A DNA stretch of 26,943 nt, taken from contig DFSO01000045.1 in assembly GCA_002378665.1 (NCBI GenBank), forward strand, positions 16,561 through 43,503, written 5' to 3'. Under the pieces are notes generated by a model that worked only from the letters and a program-made list of their open reading frames with translations, was not told the origin of the DNA and did not search any database. Made by a program: the position numbers and the translations under genes. Positions within the stretch are counted from its first letter, which is position 1; each line of letters starts with the position of its first letter. The DNA is from Loktanella sp. UBA3435. Lineage in GTDB: Bacteria; Pseudomonadota; Alphaproteobacteria; Rhodobacterales; Rhodobacteraceae. Below, one piece after another: positions 20,462-26,943 of this stretch.

Positions 20462-21148
20462 TCACGAAAGTTTCCATTTTTCAGCATTTGTCTCGATGGC
20501 TTTGATCCGCTCGGCGGTGACGGGGTGGCTGAGTGTCCACGCAGGTGGCGTTGTACCCTTGGCACCAGTGAGCGTTTCGAGTTTATGAAAGAGCGAGATT
20601 TGCGGATCGGCTCCGATGCCCGATTTGATCAATAAGGCCGTGGCGTAAGCGTCGGCCTCGTATTCGTCAGAGCGGGACAATTTTGCTGCCAGCAGTGACA
20701 TCAACGCGTTTGCGATGAACATGCCAACACCGGGCAGGAATCGGTTGAGGATCATGGCAAGCGCTGTGCGCATCGCGTTTTGGCCTGAAAAGTCGATCAT
20801 GCGCCTGCGGGAATGGCCCAAGGCGACGTGGCCAAGCTCATGTGCGATGACTGATGCAAGCTCGGCAGCTGTGACTTCGCCTGCGCGGTATTTGTTAAAG
20901 AAACCGCGCGTGATGAAGATGCGCCCGTCGGGGGCCGCGAGTCCGTTCACAGGATCGATTTCGTAGATGTTGACCTCGATGCGCGGAATATCGAGGGCGC
21001 GGGCCATGTCTTCGGTTAAGGATTTCAGGATCGGGTCGGCAAGCTCGGTCGATTTTTCGTCAAGTTCCTTTGAGGTCCGCCAAATGGAGAACCGATACAT
21101 GACGAGGCCATAGAGGACCGCGAGGAGGATGGGAGTGAACTTCAACAT
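20462..21148 (-). CDS. M48 family metallopeptidase, membrane-anchored
   Basis: Zinc protease of the M48 (HtpX/Oma1/BepA-like) family, 228 residues. An N-terminal hydrophobic segment (about residues 4-20) anchors or exports it. The zinc motif is IAHELGH (His103, Glu104, His107), and SRSDEYEADAYA supplies the third ligand (Glu162). A second hydrophobic stretch lies at about 135-155. The C-terminal SHPVTAERIKAI is also typical. It probably acts in quality control of membrane or envelope proteins. It is the last gene of a tightly packed set, starting three bases after the DedA stop codon. Confidence 0.93.
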   Translation of the reverse strand: MLKFTPILLAVLYGLVMYRFSIWRTSKELDEKSTELADPILKSLTEDMARALDIPRIEVNIYEIDPVNGLAAPDGRIFITRGFFNKYRAGEVTAAELASVIAHELGHVALGHSRRRMIDFSGQNAMRTALAMILNRFLPGVGMFIANALMSLLAAKLSRSDEYEADAYATALLIKSGIGADPQISLFHKLETLTGAKGTTPPAWTLSHPVTAERIKAIETNAEKWKLS

Positions 21149-21151
21149 CCC

Positions 21152-21772
21152 TTAGATATGGGGTCGCTGTACCTGTTTGTCCATGCGCGGCTTACTGGAT
21201 TTCCAAAGCCAGATGCCAAGACCAATGGCAACGCCCATAGCTGTGATGAAACCGCTAGCATTGCTAAGCATGCTGGCGATTAAGGTGATGTTGTCGGCGA
21301 ATGTGAAGCCGAGACCGACATAGAGGCTGACCCAGACGACCTCTCCTGCGATACCCCAAAGTGCAAAGCGGAGCCAAGTGAAGCGCGTGAGGCCGCTGAC
21401 GTAGTTGACGTAGGGACCAAGCGGGGCCACCAGCCAGCAGGAAAAGAACACCGACGCGCCGCCCCATTTTTCCATGAAGGATTGGGATTTGTGGCGTAAA
21501 GCGTTGCGCTTGGGATTTTTTTCCAGCCAATTCTGCATGCGATCCCCTGATGCGCGTGCGATCCAGTAGCCTGCATTATCGCCCAATACGGCGCCGATAA
21601 ATGCGGCGGCAAGGACGGTGCTGAGCGTGAGATCACCTGTTGCTGCAAACCCGCCTGAGGTTAGCATCAGAATTGAGGACGGCACAGGCAGGGCGAGACA
21701 GCTGAGGAAGGTTACGACAAAGACGATTGGGACGCCGTAATCCGCGACAAGGGCAAAGAAGAAATCGCTCAT
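21152..21772 (-). CDS. DedA/VTT family membrane protein
   Basis: Integral membrane protein of 206 residues in the DedA (SNARE-associated, VTT) family; characterised members translocate undecaprenyl phosphate or phospholipids. Family features are the re-entrant segment SCLALPVPSSILMLTSGG, GAVLGDNAGYWIARASG, and the central FFSCWLVAPLGPYVNYVSGL, in which the usual conserved Arg of F-x-R-x-x-P is replaced by the W-L of this branch. About four hydrophobic spans follow. The start ATGA overlaps the stop of the 121-residue gene upstream, and M48 follows after three bases. Confidence 0.9.
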   Translation of the reverse strand: MSDFFFALVADYGVPIVFVVTFLSCLALPVPSSILMLTSGGFAATGDLTLSTVLAAAFIGAVLGDNAGYWIARASGDRMQNWLEKNPKRNALRHKSQSFMEKWGGASVFFSCWLVAPLGPYVNYVSGLTRFTWLRFALWGIAGEVVWVSLYVGLGFTFADNITLIASMLSNASGFITAMGVAIGLGIWLWKSSKPRMDKQVQRPHI

Positions 21773-22134
21773 GGCTTTTTACGCGCAAGTTCAGCCCACC
21801 AAGCAGCCGCGGCCTCGTCGATACGGGCCTGTAACTCTTCTATCGTCAGATTGTTTTCTGCTGCGATTTTGCCAATTGAAATCCGGCGTGGGGGTGCGCC
21901 TTTCTCTAGGAACAAGACAGGGCCGAGGATTTCTGGTGGCAGCCTGTAGGACAGGGAAACATAGCGCGGGGTCATCCAAGGCTCGATGTCTTGGTTTTTG
22001 TGCGCAGGGTCTTGCCAGTAGATCATCGCAGAAAACGTCTTGATCGCAAAATAACCAATGATGACGAGGACCGATAGAAATGCGATGACAACGAGGCGGT
22101 GGCGGGCCCAAAGGTATTTGATCCGGTCGATCAT
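21769..22134 (-). CDS. Hypothetical single-pass membrane protein
   Basis: A 121-residue protein with a short basic N-terminus (MIDRIKYLWARHR), one hydrophobic span at about residues 14-33, and a soluble domain of about 85 residues that should face the periplasm. The soluble part has IEPWMTPRYVSLSYRLPPEI and a C-terminal helix-turn-helix-like stretch (ISIGKIAAENNLTIEELQAR). I do not recognise a named family. It overlaps the VWA gene upstream and the DedA gene downstream by four bases each, so all three are likely translated together. Confidence 0.8.
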   Translation of the reverse strand: MIDRIKYLWARHRLVVIAFLSVLVIIGYFAIKTFSAMIYWQDPAHKNQDIEPWMTPRYVSLSYRLPPEILGPVLFLEKGAPPRRISIGKIAAENNLTIEELQARIDEAAAAWWAELARKKP

Positions 22135-23315
22135 GTGAGTGCCTTCATGCCACGCTCGATCCCTGAAAGGGTCATCGGCACCATACGGTCTGCGCCAAAG
22201 ATGTGTTGGATCATGTGGATCGATTGGGTGTGTGGCCAGTAGCGCGGGTCAAGCGGGTTGATCCATAGGTGATTTGGCCATTGCTCACGGGCGCGGGTCA
22301 GCCATGTTTCACCGCTTTCCGCGTTGTAATGCTCATTTGCGCCACCTGCGTAGGCGATTTCATAGGGCGACATGGACGCGTCTCCCACAAAGATGCACTT
22401 GTAGTCCTTACCATAGGTCCGCAGGATTTCAGCAGTCGAGATTTGTGCGTTCCAGCGGCGGCGGTTGTCGCGCCAGACGCCTTCATAGAGGCAATTATGG
22501 AAGTAGAAGTGTTCCATATGTTTGAATTCGGACTTGGCCGCCGAAAACAGCTCTTCCATGACTTTGATATGCGGGTCCATCGAGCCTCCGACGTCTAAAA
22601 ACAACAGCACCTTCACGGCGTTGCGCCGCTCTGGTCTAGTTTTAACGTCGAGGTATCCGTTTTCCGCCGTTTTGCGGATCGTTTCACCCAAGTCGAGCTC
22701 TTCGGCAGCACCCGAGCGCGCCCATTTGCGCAGGCGTTTAAGGGCCACTTTGATGTTGCGCGTGCCAAGTTCAACGCTGTCGTCAAGATTGCGGAATTCG
22801 CGTTTGTCCCATACTTTCACTGCCCGTTGGTGGCGGCTTTCGGATTGGCCGATGCGGATGCCTTCGGGATTATAGCCATAAGCGCCAAAGGGCGATGTGC
22901 CAGCCGTGCCGACCCATTTGTTGCCACCTTGGTGTCGCCCCTTTTGTTCCTCAAGGCGTTTCTTGAGCGTTTCCATAAGCTTATCGAAACCACCTAAGGC
23001 TTCGATCTCGGCTTTTTCTTCGGCAGACAGGTGCTTTTCGGCCAGCTTTTTGAGCCATTCGTCGGGGATATCAACGGCGTCCATCACCGCTTGCGGTGGA
23101 ATCGCCTCAAGGCCCGAGAATGTCGCGGCAAAGGCGCGGTCAAAGCGGTCGAGGTGACGTTCGTCTTTGACCATGATCGCGCAGCCAAGGTAGTAAAATG
23201 CGTCGATGTCGTAGGTTGCCAACCCCTTTTTCATACCTTCAAGAAAGGCCAGAAATTCGCGTAATGACACCGGGACCCCAGCGTTGCGCAAATTGTCAAA
23301 GAAGGGCAGGAACAT
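22131..23315 (-). CDS. CoxE-like VWA domain protein
   Basis: A 394-residue protein of the CoxE-like VWA family, proteins that work with MoxR-type AAA ATPases as metal-insertion or remodelling factors. The N-terminus MFLPFFDNLRNAGVPVSLRE is the family opening, and the middle contains GTAGTSPFGAYGYNPEGIRIG. The VWA domain begins near residue 237 with LLFLDVGGSMDPH. This is the metal-ion (MIDAS) motif, with Gly in place of the first Ser of DxSxS. I place the start at 23315 because AAGG precedes it; an in-frame ATG at 23363 would overlap the small gene upstream. No MoxR ATPase is in the window. Confidence 0.9.
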   Translation of the reverse strand: MFLPFFDNLRNAGVPVSLREFLAFLEGMKKGLATYDIDAFYYLGCAIMVKDERHLDRFDRAFAATFSGLEAIPPQAVMDAVDIPDEWLKKLAEKHLSAEEKAEIEALGGFDKLMETLKKRLEEQKGRHQGGNKWVGTAGTSPFGAYGYNPEGIRIGQSESRHQRAVKVWDKREFRNLDDSVELGTRNIKVALKRLRKWARSGAAEELDLGETIRKTAENGYLDVKTRPERRNAVKVLLFLDVGGSMDPHIKVMEELFSAAKSEFKHMEHFYFHNCLYEGVWRDNRRRWNAQISTAEILRTYGKDYKCIFVGDASMSPYEIAYAGGANEHYNAESGETWLTRAREQWPNHLWINPLDPRYWPHTQSIHMIQHIFGADRMVPMTLSGIERGMKALT

Positions 23316-23319
23316 CGCC

Positions 23320-23490
23320 TTAGATTGCAGCGCGTTCGATGAAGACCAGAATGAACAGCCCAATCAAGCCGAAGCCCATTGCAAAGACGGCGCCCCATTG
23401 CAGAAGGTCAAATGTTGTCCCGCCGCGCATTTTTGCGCGAAGAGCTCCCAAAATCGCCCCGATTAACAGACCAGCAAGGGGGAATATCAT
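23320..23490 (-). CDS. Small hydrophobic membrane protein, 56 residues
   Basis: A complete short frame, beginning MIFPLAGLLIGAILGALRAK and ending LFILVFIERAAI. It has two hydrophobic helices separated by a short polar Lys/Arg/Gly loop (AKMRGGTTFDLLQW), the pattern of a two-pass membrane protein. It starts 12 bases after the DUF2927 gene stop and ends four bases before the VWA start, filling that gap exactly, which supports a real gene. Glycines in the helices suggest helix packing with a partner. Function unknown. Confidence 0.78.
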   Translation of the reverse strand: MIFPLAGLLIGAILGALRAKMRGGTTFDLLQWGAVFAMGFGLIGLFILVFIERAAI

Positions 23491-23502
23491 GAGAGCAACT
23501 TT

Positions 23503-24855
23503 CTATCTTCTGGCGAGACCCGCTATTTCATCAAGGCGGGCTTGCACGTTTGCATCAGAACCAAATCCGTAACGCGCCCAACCAAGAGTGTCCAGACGGA
23601 GGCTTTCAGCTTGTGCTGTTTCGCCGCGCATATCCAAGGCCTGAGCCTTAAACATCAGTAGCGTGGACATGAGTGCGGCGTTCTGATGCTGCGCTGCGAC
23701 GTTGACCCACGTATCGCTCAGCGCGATGACCCGTGCTGTATCGCCTGCAGCGAGGGCAAAAGCCGCCTGTTGCACCGCAATATGTGCGGCGTGGATTTGT
23801 GTCGTGGGGCTTACGATGTAAGCGGCCTCTGCGGCATTAAACGATGCCAATGCGGCCGAAGGGTTGTGACCGACTTCCAAGCGACCGTAGGCGTATTGCG
23901 CAAAACCAGCGCGCGGCCCTGTCCAGCCAAAGGCGTTACCTAATCGAATGGCCTGGGCTGCCGCGTTTCGGCGTTGGGTCGGGTTTGCACCGTTGGCCAG
24001 TGCGGTCTCGATATTGGTGATCCAATCGCGAGAGGTGTCATTTAACGGAACACCGTCGCCGCGCTCACCTGATGGGTTTAGTTTTGCCAAGATCGGATGA
24101 ATACGGGCGGCGACTTCACCGCGCGACATGCCATTGCGCAAATCTTGATCGTAGTAGGCCCGCAAGATCAACATGTCGAAGCTGGTCAGAACCGCATGAA
24201 TGTTGTCATCGTTGAAAACGGAATCGGGCAGCCGGTAGAGATCGTTGAGCGGGCCGAGCGCTTGGGCCAATTCCTCGTGCAGACAGTCACGCGTTTCTTG
24301 CGGTGCGACATCGGCAGGCACAAAAATAACGGCGCGGTCACGGCGGGTGAGGGTAGTCCAGTCTACTTGCGGCGTACGGCGTGCAATTTTGAATTCGGAC
24401 CAGCTTGTCAGGCGAGGAACAACAAAACAAGCGGCGCGCGGAACGGCGGCCTGCATTGTTGCACGGGGTACGGCCTGAATTGTGATGGATGCAGGCTGAT
24501 TTGCATTCACCAAAGTGATGTCCAGCTTTGCTTCTCTGCGGAGGCGGGCCAACAGCGCTTGCAGGTCATGCAACATTGTCGCGTTCACGTCGCCAGTTGC
24601 ACGTACGGTGATAGGCCCATCAAAGCGGGTCATGTTTGCCACGGCGCGGCCACTTTCCATGCGGAAAGAAAGATCGAGGAAATCTTGGGCGATTTCAGAA
24701 TTCGGACGCGTTGCAGGCGCAACATAGCTGGTCGAGAACATCTGCATTGGGGGCAGGGCTTGCGTCAGAGCGACCGCACGGCTTGGCGGGGCTTCTTGTG
24801 GGATAGGTGAACAGGACACGATGACAGACAAGGCAAACGCGGCGAAACGGCTCAT
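23503..24855 (-). CDS. DUF2927 domain lipoprotein
   Basis: A 450-residue exported protein with a lipoprotein-like signal (MSRFAAFALSVIVSC, Cys15). The DUF2927 region is recognised from CLHEELAQALGPLNDLYRLP (His193-Glu-Glu), SVFNDDN, and SFDMLILRAYYDQDLRNGMS. The C-terminal third, rich in Ala with pairs such as NPSAALASFNAAEAAY, looks like tetratricopeptide-type helical repeats. I choose the start at 24855 since it begins the signal peptide and has GAGGG eight bases before it; the frame stays open to 24918. It is the first gene of the six-gene minus-strand set. HEE-x-x-Q-A-L-G resembles a zinc-peptidase helix, but activity is not established. Confidence 0.87.
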   Translation of the reverse strand: MSRFAAFALSVIVSCSPIPQEAPPSRAVALTQALPPMQMFSTSYVAPATRPNSEIAQDFLDLSFRMESGRAVANMTRFDGPITVRATGDVNATMLHDLQALLARLRREAKLDITLVNANQPASITIQAVPRATMQAAVPRAACFVVPRLTSWSEFKIARRTPQVDWTTLTRRDRAVIFVPADVAPQETRDCLHEELAQALGPLNDLYRLPDSVFNDDNIHAVLTSFDMLILRAYYDQDLRNGMSRGEVAARIHPILAKLNPSGERGDGVPLNDTSRDWITNIETALANGANPTQRRNAAAQAIRLGNAFGWTGPRAGFAQYAYGRLEVGHNPSAALASFNAAEAAYIVSPTTQIHAAHIAVQQAAFALAAGDTARVIALSDTWVNVAAQHQNAALMSTLLMFKAQALDMRGETAQAESLRLDTLGWARYGFGSDANVQARLDEIAGLARR

Positions 24856-25156
24856 ACAGATGACCCTCGGATTGAGGGCGCGGATGCGCAGATATGACGT
24901 GCCGCCAAAGCGCCGCATTTAGATTGTTCTTCGGTCCACGACCCAAAACGAGCCGCCAAAATGGCGGCGCTCAATGGGCGGTTTGCGACCGGCATTTTTG
25001 CCTTGGTCAAACCTGCTACTCCTCAATTACGTCAGCCCAATCTGCCATTGAACTGCGGCTCCTCTTTGACGCGATTAAGGCATTTGCTAGATGCGCGACG
25101 GGAACAGTGTGATTAACCGTATTTTAAGGACATTTTGCACGGATAAAGCGCGGGAA

Positions 25157-25258
25157 ATGAATGCATTAAGTCCTTTGCGTTGCACGAAAGGCGCACGCGC
25201 CTTGTGGGCCGCGTCGTTGCCGCCACTAGATATGGTTGACGCGATGTGCGTGAGGTAA
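25157..25258 (+). CDS. Possible 33-residue small protein
   Basis: A short plus-strand frame, MNALSPLRCTKGARALWAAS and then LPPLDMVDAMCVR, with its stop five bases before the strong hairpin at 25264. GGGA before the ATG is a poor ribosome site. The position just ahead of a hairpin followed by TCTTGATTCTT is suggestive, but the frame could be chance. Confidence 0.25.
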   Translation: MNALSPLRCTKGARALWAASLPPLDMVDAMCVR

Positions 25259-25303
25259 AACAACCTGAGCGTGCGGTGCGAAGTGATGCACGATACGCTC
25301 AGG
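25255..25303 (-). terminator. Rho-independent terminator of the glyoxalase-type gene
   Basis: On the minus strand CCTGAGCGT and ACGCTCAGG form a perfect 9-bp stem, with an inner GTGC/GCAC stem above a small internal loop, followed by TTGTTTTAC. It begins about 29 bases after the stop codon at 25332. A weaker T-rich stretch on the plus side leaves open two-way use. Confidence 0.8.
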
Positions 25304-25331
25304 TCTTGATTCTTAAATTATGGGAGCGAGA

Positions 25332-25745
25332 TCACCAATGCGGCGTGCCGTCTGATGTCTTTTCCGAGGTCTGACCATCGCGGCCCACGGTCGCGTTTAC
25401 TTGAACCCGCGCGATCACCATACTGTCGAATTTCGAGACATTGACGGGCGCGTCGAAGCGCACGGAGAGCTGGAAACGTGCCCCGTGTCCGATGTCGGAA
25501 ATACTGATGATTTTGCCCGCGAAGACTTTGCCAAGGTAGCGCCCCGAAATGCGCTGACCCAGTTGTAAGATCGGGGGCGCATTGCCAACGGCGGCGTGCA
25601 GTGTGTTCCAGTCGCGGTGCCCAAGTTGCTTTGCCAAAAGCTCAAGCGATTGCGCATGGCTGATCACATGGCCCGTGGCCGCAAGCGAGGTGCGAAGGTT
25701 TTTGGCCTGCGCTTTGAGCGCATCCAGAGAGGGGAAAATAGTCAT
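25332..25745 (-). CDS. Glyoxalase superfamily-type protein
   Basis: A 137-residue cytoplasmic protein. The N-terminal half, FPSLDALKAQAKNLRTSL, then HAQSLELLAKQLGHRDWNTL, is a helical module I know from alphaproteobacterial proteins labelled glyoxalase superfamily (Pfam Glyoxalase_8 type). The C-terminal half, from GQRISGRYLGKVFAG to VNATVGRDGQTSEKTSDGTPHW, is beta-rich with a conserved-looking SDGTPH end. No metal-ligand set of a classical glyoxalase I is visible, so enzymatic activity should not be assumed. It is a single-gene unit with its own terminator. Confidence 0.8.
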   Translation of the reverse strand: MTIFPSLDALKAQAKNLRTSLAATGHVISHAQSLELLAKQLGHRDWNTLHAAVGNAPPILQLGQRISGRYLGKVFAGKIISISDIGHGARFQLSVRFDAPVNVSKFDSMVIARVQVNATVGRDGQTSEKTSDGTPHW

Positions 25746-26198
25746 CTTTCACATCTTTCAGTTAGATGCGGATTTCGCGTTGGGCGCCTGCATTGCCAAC
25801 AGACCGCATAAAGCTGACGTCAGTTTAGATGGTCTATCAAAGCTTCACCATGGCGGAGGCCTGCAAGCGGCGGGTGCTTTGAACCCTGCTGCTTTGTAGG
25901 TGGAGAAGTGAAGACTGTCTAGCGGGGGGGGGCGTGGGGGAAGCCCACAAACCTTCAACAACTTCTCAAGTTTTGAACGGGGTTTTTGGCAGCGGAAATT
26001 GGGGTCATTTGGGTCCGTGCCAAAAAGTAGCGTTAATGGAGTGAACTACAAATTCTAAAGAGGTTAGCAGATCGACTGTAAATATACCGCTGGCAATATC
26101 CGATATCGGCTGCAATTATAGATTGTGTTTTCATTTTACTATGTTTTGGCAATTCATGTGGGTTGCGTAATTACAGTAAAGTTAGGTTGCCGAAAAAT
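25746..26198. other. Intergenic region upstream of the right-end lipoprotein
   Basis: I see no gene. CTGACGTCAG at 25814-25823 is a perfect 10-bp palindrome about 70 bases before the glyoxalase-type gene, flanked by AGACC (25801) and GGTCT (25831); it may be an operator. A G9 run lies at 25924-25932. CCGATATCGG at 26100-26109 is another short palindrome. From about 26030 on the sequence becomes AT-rich, as expected of a promoter region for the next gene. Confidence 0.45.
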
Positions 26199-26870
26199 AT
26201 GATCAAACGCAGCCTTTCAATCTTAGGTTTACTTATCCTTACCGCCTGTAGTGACGTCTATTCATGGCGTCAAAAATTGACCGTCACGGTACTAACGCCC
26301 GATGGTCCTGTGGTCGCAATGAGCGTCACGGAAGTGACATACACAGAAACTGATGGGTTTTTGGTATTCCATGAAGCGCGCGGTGTCAGATCACGTATCA
26401 GCGGCGAGGCAGTCGTGCTGGAGGTTGCCCCTGATCGCTATTTGTTTGTGATGTTAGACGGTGTTGAAAAGCTTGCATTAAAGACGTTCGAACAACTTCC
26501 CTATACTTACGAACTTGGATTTAAGCAGTGGGCCCGGTCAGTTCAAAGATATCGGGAGGTGGTTGCCGTTCCGCAAGAAGATTACCCGGAAATGGTGACT
26601 TTTGACGACATTAATACTCCAACTTCTGTGCGACTTGTCGATCCCACAAACCTGTCAGACGTTTTTGGGGCGGGGTATGTGCTTGAGGGGATGACGCTTC
26701 AAATCGTGAAAGAACCAGTCACCCAAGGTAAGGTGGAGAGCGTGCTCAACTGGCTTTATCAAATCTGGCCCTACACACTAGATGGTAGAAGGATTGAAAC
26801 CATAGAGGCTGAAAACAGACTGGCGAATTCTTTAAGTGCAAACAGTTTTTCTACGGAGATCTCAAATTGA
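26199..26870 (+). CDS. Putative lipoprotein, right end of window
   Basis: A 223-residue exported protein with a lipoprotein signal, MIKRSLSILGLLILTACSDV, lipobox LTAC (Cys17). The mature N-terminus WRQKLTVTVLTPDGPV is beta-rich. I recognise no named domain; similar Trp-Gln-Lys-led beta segments occur in uncharacterised Rhodobacterales lipoproteins, a recollection I could not test. I chose the ATG at 26199 because the signal starts there; a TTG at 26163 is in frame but would put twelve polar residues before it. The ribosome site is weak. The stop codon overlaps a TTG that opens the next frame. Confidence 0.78.
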   Translation: MIKRSLSILGLLILTACSDVYSWRQKLTVTVLTPDGPVVAMSVTEVTYTETDGFLVFHEARGVRSRISGEAVVLEVAPDRYLFVMLDGVEKLALKTFEQLPYTYELGFKQWARSVQRYREVVAVPQEDYPEMVTFDDINTPTSVRLVDPTNLSDVFGAGYVLEGMTLQIVKEPVTQGKVESVLNWLYQIWPYTLDGRRIETIEAENRLANSLSANSFSTEISN

Positions 26871-26943
26871 CTATTTCAAATGATTTATTTCTTGGGATCC
26901 TATCGTTGGATTCATATAATCGCGGATAACCCTTCCAAAAACG
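26867..26943 (+). pseudogene. Start of a coupled downstream gene, stopped early or frameshifted at the edge
   Basis: TTG at 26867 overlaps the lipoprotein stop (TTGA). The frame reads MTISNDLFLGILSLDSYNRG and then meets TAA at 26927-26929. The segment looks like the ordered N-terminus of a larger protein rather than random sequence. One extra base before the stop would open a path reading ITLPKT to the window end. The window stops here, so it could also be a true short peptide or mere coincidence. Confidence 0.3.

Larger units (their letters stand above)
24856..25331. other. Intergenic region upstream of the DUF2927 gene
   Basis: No longer gene is convincing. GCCGCC-AAAAT-GGCGGC at 24952-24968 is a 6-bp GC hairpin with no proper T run. 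A weak candidate promoter for the DUF2927 gene is TTGGGT and TCTAAA at 17-base spacing on the minus strand. AAGGCGC/GCGCCTT at 25188-25203 is a tight inverted repeat lying inside a possible 33-codon frame (25157-25258). A strong hairpin at 25264-25303 ends the neighbouring minus-strand transcript. Confidence 0.5.

Noticed and set aside
24952..24968. GCCGCC-AAAAT-GGCGGC as a terminator
   Set aside because: The stem is good, but there is no adequate T run on either strand and no gene ends near it.
25924..25932. G9 run as a phase-variation tract
   Set aside because: It is intergenic, about 270 bases from the next start and 180 from the other, so no clear effect on a gene can be argued.

Overview
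The window looks like chromosomal DNA of a marine alphaproteobacterium of the order Rhodobacterales (Roseobacter type). The evidence is gene content rather than any marker gene: a TakP-like TRAP transporter, the Entner-Doudoroff pair edd-eda, a bacterial leucyl-transferase (Bpt), DUF2852 and DUF2927 proteins, and an adjacent RNA methyltransferase and PIN protein pair that I know from Rhodobacter-type genomes. No rRNA, tRNA, CRISPR array, insertion sequence or prophage was seen. Most of the window is core metabolic and envelope DNA.

Layout. 1-1960 (minus): ilvB, the large subunit of acetolactate synthase, preceded by a full transcription attenuator (promoter, 15-residue leader peptide rich in Val/Ile/Leu, antiterminator arm, rho-independent terminator). 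2038-3884 (minus): a calcium/sodium antiporter and a YghU-type glutathione transferase. 4334-8847 (plus): a three-gene TRAP transporter dctP-dctQ-dctM with a strong intercistronic stem-loop after dctP, ending in a bidirectional terminator shared with the convergent bpt gene. 8901-10723 (minus): bpt, an RDD membrane protein and a DUF2852 protein, the last preceded by two copies of one inverted-repeat operator. 10962-11628 (minus): an SGNH/GDSL hydrolase whose signal-anchor region is out of frame across a run of nine C. 11764-12234 (minus): a YbaK-type editing protein, divergent from glnE. 12315-15361 (plus): glnE and a small conserved-looking protein. 15358-17823 (minus): edd-eda behind a LacI-type operator. 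18056-20430 (plus): a lipoprotein, an RNA methyltransferase and a PIN protein translationally coupled to it. 20462-24855 (minus): a six-gene, tightly packed envelope cluster (DUF2927 lipoprotein, 56-residue membrane protein, CoxE-like VWA protein, single-pass membrane protein, DedA protein, M48 peptidase). 25332-25745 (minus): a glyoxalase-superfamily-type protein with its own terminator. 26199-end (plus): a lipoprotein and the start of a coupled reading frame that is cut by a stop codon at the window edge.

How they work together. The carbon and nitrogen genes form a coherent housekeeping set: uptake of organic acids by TRAP, sugar acids through edd-eda to pyruvate, pyruvate to branched-chain amino acids through ilvB, and nitrogen assimilation tuned by glnE. 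The most interesting signals are regulatory: the ilvB attenuator with mutually exclusive hairpins, a hairpin that puts the start codon of the RNA methyltransferase gene exactly in its loop, the twin operators before DUF2852, and the C9 tract in the hydrolase. The best candidates for undescribed systems are the methyltransferase-PIN pair and the six-gene envelope cluster. Their functions are inferred from context only.
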